Notes under the pieces: generated by a model
Told to the model about the DNA's origin: nothing
Databases searched by the model: none
The model's input: the letters and a program-made list of their open reading frames with translations, nothing else
Origin: Aestuariibacter sp. GS-14
Lineage (GTDB): Bacteria > Pseudomonadota > Gammaproteobacteria > Enterobacterales > Alteromonadaceae
Direction: 5' to 3'
Assembly (NCBI RefSeq): GCF_006494365.1
Contig: NZ_VHIP01000001.1
Location: 62,001-126,000, forward strand
DNA: 64,000 bases
Program-made: the position numbers and the translations under genes
Shown here: in pieces, positions 35,781 to 43,479 of the stretch
Position numbering within the stretch: the first letter of the stretch is position 1
How the letters are laid out: each line of letters opens with the position of its first letter

Positions 35781-38711
35781 TTAAAGACTCACACTCTGCG
35801 CAGTACCCTCATAGCGCACTACGGTGGCAGGCACCACAGAGAAATCAGCGGCATTGGTTTGTTCACCGCGAATAACTCTGACCCGGATATCACGCTTCTC
35901 TACCATGCCGTCAAACTCGCCCTGTCGCTCGCTAATCGCCAGTGTGCTGTTTGCATCATCCCAGGTGAAATGAATGGTGCTGAAGGCGCCCTGCTCGTAG
36001 CCGTAGGTTTTGCCGTCATCCTCATACAAGGTGTAGTCGCCATCGGCACCGGCGTAAATCGTCAGCAATAACGGCGCATCGGGTTGTTCGTATACGGTTT
36101 GAATGGCCGGCCCGGTGGGTAGGATAGTGCCCGCTTTTACAAATAACGGCATCCGCGACAACGGCGCATCAGCGGTAATAGTCTGGCCACCCTGATAGGT
36201 TTTACCCGTGTAGAAATCGAACCAGCCCGCTCCCTCAGGCAAATACACATCGCGGGTTGTCGCGCCTTCTTCATGCACCGGACTCACCAGGAACCCCGGA
36301 CCAAACATGTACTGGTCGTTCAGGTTAATGGCGGTGGTGTCATTCGGGAAATCCATAACCAAACCGCGCATCAGCGTGTTGTGGTTGTGATATTGCTTAC
36401 CAGCTTCACTGTAAATGTAAGGCATCAGGCGATAGCGCAGACGGGTGTAGTACACCATGGAGTTGTACACCTCTGAGTCTTCATCCGCAATATTGTAGAT
36501 TTCGCGATAGGGGTTTTGACCGTGCGAGCGGAACAGCGGCACAAACGCACCAAACTGGAACCAGCGTAAGTTGAGTTCCTGCCACGGTTGCACATCTTCT
36601 GGCTCTAATCCCGAGAAGTGTCCTACGGTGCCATTACTGGTATAACGATAATGGTTTTCAGGGGTAAAACCGCCAATATCCATGGTCCAGTTTGGCATAC
36701 CCGCCAGACTCGCGCCCAATCCGGCAGCGATTTGCTCGCGTAAGTTAGACCAGCGCGGTACGGTGTCACCGCTCCAAATCGCAGCACCTGCGCGCTGAAT
36801 ACCGCCAAACCCACTGCGGGTAAGAATAAACGAACGCTTGTCGCCATCGTCGCGACGCTCACCTTTGTACACGCCTTCAGCGTTAGGCACGGCATAGGAG
36901 TTAAAGTATTCAGCTCCATGCCCTACCGACATTGGCGTCATAATTTCTTTGCGTTTGGTAAACGACAGGTTTGAGTGGATGTCTGGCTCTGAGGCATCCA
37001 GCCACCAGGCATCGATACCCACCACATTCAGTTTATCCCGGATCTGACGCCAGAAAATCTCCTGGGCTTCTTCTGGGTACGGATCATAGAATCCGTTCAG
37101 GTAACCTTCGCCAATCCAGTCGAGGTTTTTCTCAATATTAACGTTCTTATTGAGCATGTAGCCTTTGGCATCCAGCTCTTTGTAGTGATCAGTGGTTGAG
37201 TAAAACTTCGGCCATACTGAAATCATGATATTGGCGTTCAATGCATGCACTTCGTCTACCATTTCTTTGGGTTTCGGGAAGTGCGCTTTGTCGAAATCGT
37301 GACTGCCCCAGGCATCCTGTGGCCAGTACGACCAATCCAGCACAATGTTATCAAGAGGAATGCCGCGCTTGCGATACTCTTTCACCACCTCCACCAGCTC
37401 CTGCTGATTGGTATAGCGCTCGCGACTCTGCCAGAAACCATAGGCCCACTTCGGCAGCAACACAGCCTCACCGGTCAGCTCGCGATAACCGGCCACTACG
37501 CCATCGTAGTTGTCTGCAACCACCACGTAATAATCAATTGATTTACCCGACTCAGAGGCAAACGACAATGAATAGCGGTCTTGCTCCGGCTGCGGCGGCA
37601 TGTGCTCAACATAGAAGTAACCGCCCTGCGAATCCCACTCCATTTCAACCGGTACGGATTCACCGGCTTTCAGCGGTACTTTCACGTCGTGATACCAGGG
37701 GTTCCAGTTCATGCGCCAGCGATGCAGCAACTCTTCGCCATTAATACGCAGTGTGGCATAGCCGCTGGAATACATTTTAAACAGGTGCTCGCCATCGGCA
37801 TCGGCCTGCATACTGCCTTTCCATACTACGCGTGGCTGTGTCACGTCACCCAATTCTTCCGGGAAAGGTGTTTCACGCGTGTTGTTATTGGCTAAAAACT
37901 GGTAGTCGGGTTTGGCTTCTTTTTGCTTGTGAAGCAGCTTGTCGCCATCGTAGTAATACGCCGTCAGTCCACCGGGATTGCCGTCTTCATCAAATAAGGT
38001 CAAATGCTTGTCTAGCGGCTGTGGTCCGGCAGGATCACCAAAATGCGTCATGGAGGCGTTATCCCACAACACGCCATAGTTGCGATTCGACACCACCATA
38101 GGAATGGTGATTTCCAGGTTGTGGGTGGTCATAAACAGGTTTTCACCGGCGTAGTTCATTTGACCATTCTGATGCTGCCCCAGTCCGAAGAAGCCTTCTT
38201 TTGAACCGCGGTTCCACTGCTGACGCAGAGCATAACTGTTCGCCTCTGGCGTAATAGGATCGGTTGTTACCGGGCCAAATTCACCACTGTTTACCGGTTT
38301 AAGCAACGACTTGCCGTTGGCATCAAATACTTCAACCGCACCAGTAACCAGACTGATTTGCGCTTTGCCGCCAGACGCAGAGAGGGTGACAACACCATTC
38401 TCACTGGACACGTCAAACGCAGAATTGGGTGAGGCCACCACCTGAATACTCTGGGCAACTGCGTCGAGTTGCTTGTGTGCCAAACTGGTGACCCGGAAAA
38501 TATTGTCGCGATACACCTGTACCTGAACGGCCTGCGCCTGGCCTTGTGATGGATACACCACCACGCCATGCTCGGTACGTTCAAAGTTACTGGCTTGCTG
38601 CTGACTGCTTACTGCACTGGCAGAGTCACTGGCTGGTTGACAGGCGGGCAGCAACAATGCTGCGGAAACGGCAATGGCAACACTACCTAATAGCCTGGTT
38701 TTATTATTCAT
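35781..38711 (-). CDS. GH31 alpha-xylosidase-type lipoprotein with PA14 insert
   Basis: A 976-residue lipoprotein (lipobox LPAC). The order is an N-terminal beta-domain, a PA14-like insert (about residues 255-350, with DADGEHLFKMYSSGYATL), the catalytic (beta/alpha)8 barrel and C-terminal sandwich domains. The nucleophile Asp572 lies in WWLDASEPD and the likely acid/base Asp649 in WSGDTVPRW. GH31 with a PA14 insert is the architecture of the Cellvibrio alpha-xylosidase Xyl31A, which removes xylose from the non-reducing end of xyloglucan oligosaccharides. With GH35 and GH95 beside it, alpha-xylosidase is the best reading. The ATG at 38711 (AGGGA upstream) is chosen; a longer frame to 38801 runs into GH35. 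Confidence 0.9.
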   Translation of the reverse strand: MNNKTRLLGSVAIAVSAALLLPACQPASDSASAVSSQQQASNFERTEHGVVVYPSQGQAQAVQVQVYRDNIFRVTSLAHKQLDAVAQSIQVVASPNSAFDVSSENGVVTLSASGGKAQISLVTGAVEVFDANGKSLLKPVNSGEFGPVTTDPITPEANSYALRQQWNRGSKEGFFGLGQHQNGQMNYAGENLFMTTHNLEITIPMVVSNRNYGVLWDNASMTHFGDPAGPQPLDKHLTLFDEDGNPGGLTAYYYDGDKLLHKQKEAKPDYQFLANNNTRETPFPEELGDVTQPRVVWKGSMQADADGEHLFKMYSSGYATLRINGEELLHRWRMNWNPWYHDVKVPLKAGESVPVEMEWDSQGGYFYVEHMPPQPEQDRYSLSFASESGKSIDYYVVVADNYDGVVAGYRELTGEAVLLPKWAYGFWQSRERYTNQQELVEVVKEYRKRGIPLDNIVLDWSYWPQDAWGSHDFDKAHFPKPKEMVDEVHALNANIMISVWPKFYSTTDHYKELDAKGYMLNKNVNIEKNLDWIGEGYLNGFYDPYPEEAQEIFWRQIRDKLNVVGIDAWWLDASEPDIHSNLSFTKRKEIMTPMSVGHGAEYFNSYAVPNAEGVYKGERRDDGDKRSFILTRSGFGGIQRAGAAIWSGDTVPRWSNLREQIAAGLGASLAGMPNWTMDIGGFTPENHYRYTSNGTVGHFSGLEPEDVQPWQELNLRWFQFGAFVPLFRSHGQNPYREIYNIADEDSEVYNSMVYYTRLRYRLMPYIYSEAGKQYHNHNTLMRGLVMDFPNDTTAINLNDQYMFGPGFLVSPVHEEGATTRDVYLPEGAGWFDFYTGKTYQGGQTITADAPLSRMPLFVKAGTILPTGPAIQTVYEQPDAPLLLTIYAGADGDYTLYEDDGKTYGYEQGAFSTIHFTWDDANSTLAISERQGEFDGMVEKRDIRVRVIRGEQTNAADFSVVPATVVRYEGTAQSVSL

Positions 38712-38734
38712 GTTCAAATACTCCCTGGAAAAAC

Positions 38735-40459
38735 TTAGCGCGAATAGGTGGCCATACGTACTTTGAGTACGTGCGGACGCGATGTAAAATTCAGACCCCA
38801 ATCGGTCTGGTCACCATTCCAGACACGCTCAAACACCCACTGCTGGCCATCAAAATGGCCCTCTTCCACTCGTTCGATCATGCTGTGCTGGCCAGCCAGT
38901 TCATCAGAAGGAGTCAGGGTGACACGCGCCCGAAAGGCGGTAATTAAAAACTCGTTGTCGCTTAAGCGAACAATGGCAGCACCGCCTGACGCAGGCGTGT
39001 TACCGATAGGTGGATTGATCCAAAACATTTCCCGTCCATAGGTGACTTCCGCATTCCACAAGCCCAAATCGGCGCGTTGTGTGAAGTGTTCACCCGGCAC
39101 AGGCGCTGTGGCATCGGATTCAGATTGCGTAGTACCTTTGGCGTTCCACACATCGCCACTTACCGTTTTCGCATCGGGTTCAGCAAATCCCCACACCGGA
39201 TGGGTAAACGACAACGCCGCCCAGGCTTCTGCCATGGAGCCAAACAACGCATAATTATCGGCAAACGGCGCTATCACTTCGTCGGTTACTGCCTTTGCGC
39301 CCAGCGGGAAGTTAGCGTAATCGGTGTAGTCCATACCAAAGGGCGCAAAACCAATGCCCTGCTCTCCCAACATAGAAAAGAAGTAACGGGCATAGGGCTG
39401 GTCGTTGCCTATTTCCGCTACAAACAACGGGTTGTCATCACGAGCATACAGCTCAAGCACTTTAGTGGCGGTTTTATGATCACGAAAATAGATATCGGGG
39501 GAAATCATATCGATATGCGGTGCCGCCACTTTCCACAAATCAATCACGTTGTCGGTTGGCCCCCCCATCGAATAGCCGTCGCCAGGATTAAACGGGTTGC
39601 GCAGCGCCACATTCACATTCATGGGCAGGTCTTTGATTGCCTGGCCTGCTGCTGCAATTTCATTCACATACCGGCCAATGTGCCAGGCGTGGAAATACTC
39701 ATCGGCATCGCTACCGAATACCGTTTGCCACGAACCGTTGTTCACACCCAAAGCCTGAGTGAGCTCAACGGGCACAGGTTGTTCAAAAGCCTCATTTGCC
39801 AATTCAGAGAAGTCGCGTTTACTGCCGTAGGTGCCTACTTCGTTCTGTACTTGCACCATGATCACCTGATGCGAAGGATCGCTATCGCGCAAGTAGGTCA
39901 TTAACTGCACAAACGCTTTCTTGTCGGCCTCCAGTGTGGCTTTGCCATGCGGCGACAAGGAATTAAGCAGCTTGCCGTCTTTGGTTATTACCCGGGGAAA
40001 GCGCTGGTTATCCAGCTTTACCCAGGCAGGGGCGTAATGAGGTGCATTGTTTTTCCAGGTCGCAAACCAAAGCAATACTAACTTCACATCGTGGGCTTTC
40101 GCTTCGGCGATCAGCGTGTCCAGATAACTAAAATCAAAGCGCCCTTCTTCGGGTTCGATTTGTTCCCAGGCCACCGGGATCCCCAGCGTATTAGCATGCA
40201 TTTTATCCACTACCGGCCACACATCGGGCAGTGCAGCAGGATAATTTGCCGAGTTATTGGTTTGCGCACCCAGCATTAAAAACGGCTTTCCATCTACCTG
40301 AAACTGGTGCTTACCCTGCTTAGTAACAATGACCGGCAGTGGTGTGGCTGAAGCCTGTAGTCCACTGCTTTGTGGCCCCTGTCCGGTACTGCTGCAACCT
40401 GTCAATATGGCGCTTGCTATAAGTCCTGCGCCGAAGAGGGTTCGTTTGAATGTGTTCAC
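38735..40459 (-). CDS. GH35 beta-galactosidase lipoprotein
   Basis: A 574-residue lipoprotein (lipobox LTGC). The acid/base Glu207 is in VQVQNEVGTYG and the nucleophile Glu349 in FVAEIGND, both at GH35 positions. The protein resembles the short Cellvibrio-type Bgl35A enzymes that remove galactose from xyloglucan side chains. The GTG start at 40459 is chosen because AGGAG lies 6 bases upstream, just past the stop codon of the preceding gene. A longer GTG start at 40483 would overlap that gene. It is expressed with GH31 and GH3, which act on the products it exposes. Confidence 0.9.
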   Translation of the reverse strand: MNTFKRTLFGAGLIASAILTGCSSTGQGPQSSGLQASATPLPVIVTKQGKHQFQVDGKPFLMLGAQTNNSANYPAALPDVWPVVDKMHANTLGIPVAWEQIEPEEGRFDFSYLDTLIAEAKAHDVKLVLLWFATWKNNAPHYAPAWVKLDNQRFPRVITKDGKLLNSLSPHGKATLEADKKAFVQLMTYLRDSDPSHQVIMVQVQNEVGTYGSKRDFSELANEAFEQPVPVELTQALGVNNGSWQTVFGSDADEYFHAWHIGRYVNEIAAAGQAIKDLPMNVNVALRNPFNPGDGYSMGGPTDNVIDLWKVAAPHIDMISPDIYFRDHKTATKVLELYARDDNPLFVAEIGNDQPYARYFFSMLGEQGIGFAPFGMDYTDYANFPLGAKAVTDEVIAPFADNYALFGSMAEAWAALSFTHPVWGFAEPDAKTVSGDVWNAKGTTQSESDATAPVPGEHFTQRADLGLWNAEVTYGREMFWINPPIGNTPASGGAAIVRLSDNEFLITAFRARVTLTPSDELAGQHSMIERVEEGHFDGQQWVFERVWNGDQTDWGLNFTSRPHVLKVRMATYSR

Positions 40460-40476
40460 GTCTACTCCTGAAAACG

Positions 40477-41907
40477 TTAGCACTGGCTTACCAGTGATTG
40501 AATTTGTGTCGCAATACGCTGCAAAAACTGTTTGCCTGACGCTTGAGATACCGCATTCAACAGCGGCTCGAAGGCCTGCTCATTGCTACTGGCTAATGCC
40601 AGTGCTTCTAACCACCGCTGGCGATGGATCATGGCGTCAGGAGGCACGGAGCAGCGGGCCGATTCGTTAAACAGTGCGAGGGCCTGAGTAAGTGGTTCAG
40701 GCAACTGTGGTAACACCTGCCAGGGTTTGCCTGTTTCCTGCTGCCGGTTTGCCATTGCGCTTAGCAACAAACAACTAAAGTCCCGGACGTGCTTGCAGTC
40801 TTGCTTAGTGCTTCGGTTGAATGCCCGCCCCCAGGTAGCAGGGGCAGGCAGACAGGGCACCACGTTTAAAAATCGTTCAATGATTCGATGTGTAATGTGC
40901 AGTGTGGACATACCCGGCATATCAATGTGATAAGCGGCCGGGCCAACGGCCAGACAGTTGTGCGATACCGGCTCACGAAAACCCGACTCACTTTCACCGG
41001 CAACACTATGAGATACAGCAAAGGTAACCGTGCGTTTTACACCGCCTATGTGTTGGGTTTGATAGTAGCCAGAATCAGTTACACACACGGCTAAACTTGT
41101 TGTGTGCGAAGCGCTCTGCTCTGTTGTTTCATCTACGTGGCACACAGGTAAGTGTGCATGCCAGCTTTCAAAGGGTTGCTTCAATGCCTGCCCAATCACA
41201 CGTGCTTGCGACCCGGTAGCATCCACTACCCAATCGCACTGAATTCGCTGGTTATTGCTCAGCAACAATGAGGTGATATCGCCGCTACGTGGACAACGTT
41301 CAAACGCAATATCGTTAGAAGTCACAAACGTGACACCACGCTCTGCCGCGTGTTGTGTTAAAAACGCACAATACGCCTCTGTATCGACAACGGCGCCCAG
41401 TTCAAAACTGTTGCCCAAGGTACCCTGCTGGCCGGAGGGAAACACGGTTTTTCCAGCTTTAGCCGCGGCAGTAGCAAACGAGGTTTCAACTGATGCCGAC
41501 TCACCCAGCCAACGCTTTATTTGATGCAGTTCAATGCCATTGAATAACGGCAGCCAGGTATCGTTTGCCAGCCAGACCGGCTCGTTTGGGCGACTGGCAG
41601 TTGCAAGCGACATGGCAGTAAAAAACGCCACGCCCTGACTTTGCATAAAAGCCCGTTCGGGTATTTGATAACGGCGATGAAACTCGAAAAGGTGACCGTT
41701 ACAGGTATGCAAAGACGCCTGTTTAGCCGTTGCTGTTGTTAATGAGACTACGCCAACTTTGATACCAAACGGTTTGAGCGCTGTTGCAAACGCCACTGCG
41801 GTGCTAAGGCCGTGTACGTCGTCACCCACTACCCAAATCGATTTCAGTGCGCGGGTATGAGTATTTGCCGGCGTATCAAACAAATCGGCCTGCGTTAATC
41901 TGCTCAT
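40477..41907 (-). CDS. Degenerate tryptophan-halogenase-like protein, probably non-catalytic
   Basis: A 476-residue homologue of the FAD-dependent tryptophan halogenases, recognisable by length, position and scattered motifs (WVVDATGSQARVIG). Key sites are lost. The dinucleotide motif reads VVGDDVHG instead of GGGTAGW. The GESTIP block, the Lys-containing stretch (KLGIEF in the neighbour) and the WxWxIP halogenase motif have no counterpart. It overlaps the intact halogenase gene by 4 bases (ATGA), so the two are co-translated. It may be a partner or regulatory paralogue of its neighbour. The fold is inferred; FAD binding looks unlikely. Confidence 0.7.
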   Translation of the reverse strand: MSRLTQADLFDTPANTHTRALKSIWVVGDDVHGLSTAVAFATALKPFGIKVGVVSLTTATAKQASLHTCNGHLFEFHRRYQIPERAFMQSQGVAFFTAMSLATASRPNEPVWLANDTWLPLFNGIELHQIKRWLGESASVETSFATAAAKAGKTVFPSGQQGTLGNSFELGAVVDTEAYCAFLTQHAAERGVTFVTSNDIAFERCPRSGDITSLLLSNNQRIQCDWVVDATGSQARVIGQALKQPFESWHAHLPVCHVDETTEQSASHTTSLAVCVTDSGYYQTQHIGGVKRTVTFAVSHSVAGESESGFREPVSHNCLAVGPAAYHIDMPGMSTLHITHRIIERFLNVVPCLPAPATWGRAFNRSTKQDCKHVRDFSCLLLSAMANRQQETGKPWQVLPQLPEPLTQALALFNESARCSVPPDAMIHRQRWLEALALASSNEQAFEPLLNAVSQASGKQFLQRIATQIQSLVSQC

Positions 41908-43427
41908 ACCCGTTCTCCCGCCTGCATACCGCTTTTCTGAAGCGGTGTCCGAGCAACCAGTGACAACAAGTAGTCATCCATATTGGGCAGCGTGGCAACC
42001 TGAGCGGCAATATCTGATTTTAACTGATTCAGCATGCCGATTAACTGTTGAGGTGGTATGGCTGCAACCCGGCTATCGACATGTTTGGGATGCAAGTGCT
42101 GGCCGATACACACCGCAGGCCAGAGTCCGTATTGTTGTTTATCTACCAGGCCACATTCGCGGAAAGCTGCGATCAACTCAGTCAGACTATCGGGTATATT
42201 GATGGCCTGACAGTCGCGCCAAAATGGCGTGTCATGACGCTGCGTGAGGTAATAATGCAAAATAATAAAATCGCGGATAACCTGATACTGCTCGGTTAAT
42301 TCTCGGTTGTACTGATTGCGGCCCGCATGGGTATGCGCGCCGGGTAAATGTTCAAGAAACTTGGCGATCCCCATTTGAATGAGGAAAATACTGGTAGACT
42401 CCAGTGGCTCCAAAAAGCCTGCAGATAACCCTATTGCCACACAGTTTTCTACCCATAACTGTTTGCGGCAACCCGCTTTAAAATCCAGAAAACGTGCCTC
42501 TGCCAGCGCTTCACCAGGCAATGTTGAGCGCAATGTGTGTTCGGCTTCTTCATCGCTAATATAATCACTGCAAAACACGTAACCATTGCCAATTCGATGC
42601 TGTAGCGGTATTTGCCATTGCCACCCGGCGTCTCTGGCCATGGCTTTGGTATACGGGCGGCTGGGCCCGTCTTTTTCACACGGTAACACCACCGCCCGAT
42701 TGGTTTTCAACCATTCTGACCAGTCGATAAACTCAGCTTGTGGGTAGTCACCTATCAACAGGCTGCGAAAACCGGTGCAATCGATATACCAATCCGCGAT
42801 GATTTCCTGCCCGTTATCTAGTGATAGCGCTGTGATAGGGCCCCCCTGGTGCGCGCGCTTCACTTCTCGAATTTGCGTTTCGACGCGCTCAACCTGTCGT
42901 TGCTCGGCATACTCGCACAAAAATCGCGCATAGGCACTGGCATCCAAATGGTAGGCATAAGTGTAGGTTGATAACAACTGCTCCGGGGAGGCATGTGGTG
43001 GCGAAAACTTGCGCTGCCGGGCAGCGACAGCCGCCACACTGAAGGATTCAATAGGTACATCCAGCCCTTGTAAGCTGGCAGCCTGCCACAAATGATGAAA
43101 CTCAATGCCCGCTAACGGCTTGCCAAGTTCACCAAACGGGTGAATATAACTGTCGCCCTGCTTTCCCCAATGGGTAAACTCAATACCCAGTTTACAGGTT
43201 GCCGATGTAGCGGCGATAAACTCGTCCTCGGCAATACCAAGGGCGTCATTAAACTGTCGGATATGCGGAATGGTTGACTCGCCCACGCCTACAGTGCCAA
43301 TTTGCGCCGATTCCACCAGCGTGATGCGGTAGTGTGAGCGTGGCAAGCGATTTGCCAGCGCCGCCGCTGTCATCCAGCCAGCAGTGCCGCCTCCGGCAAT
43401 GCAAATGTGTTGTGGGTGAGTAACCAA
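41904..43427 (-). CDS. FAD-dependent tryptophan halogenase homologue
   Basis: A 507-residue flavin-dependent halogenase-family protein. The FAD motif GGGTAGWMTAAAL is near residue 12, then VGVGESTIPHIRQF. The Lys of KLGIEF aligns with the catalytic lysine of PrnA/RebH. WQWQIPL is the halogenase WxWxIP motif, and SAGFLEPLESTSIF carries the conserved Glu. Catalytic residues therefore look intact. Members next to TonB receptors are common in Caulobacter, Xanthomonas and Alteromonadales, and some such enzymes brominate indoles. The substrate here is unknown. The start is TTG, supported by AAGGAA 7 bases upstream. It lies 52 bases after the receptor gene. Confidence 0.87.
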   Translation of the reverse strand: MVTHPQHICIAGGGTAGWMTAAALANRLPRSHYRITLVESAQIGTVGVGESTIPHIRQFNDALGIAEDEFIAATSATCKLGIEFTHWGKQGDSYIHPFGELGKPLAGIEFHHLWQAASLQGLDVPIESFSVAAVAARQRKFSPPHASPEQLLSTYTYAYHLDASAYARFLCEYAEQRQVERVETQIREVKRAHQGGPITALSLDNGQEIIADWYIDCTGFRSLLIGDYPQAEFIDWSEWLKTNRAVVLPCEKDGPSRPYTKAMARDAGWQWQIPLQHRIGNGYVFCSDYISDEEAEHTLRSTLPGEALAEARFLDFKAGCRKQLWVENCVAIGLSAGFLEPLESTSIFLIQMGIAKFLEHLPGAHTHAGRNQYNRELTEQYQVIRDFIILHYYLTQRHDTPFWRDCQAINIPDSLTELIAAFRECGLVDKQQYGLWPAVCIGQHLHPKHVDSRVAAIPPQQLIGMLNQLKSDIAAQVATLPNMDDYLLSLVARTPLQKSGMQAGERV

Positions 43428-43479
43428 ACCGCGTTCCTTATCTCATTGGGTGACTCAGTTGAGCCACCCAGTGTCCTGC

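Noticed and set aside
39077-39904. 275-codon open frame on the plus strand inside GH35
   Set aside because: It lies antisense to a well-supported glycosidase gene, has no ribosome binding site and no recognisable domain.
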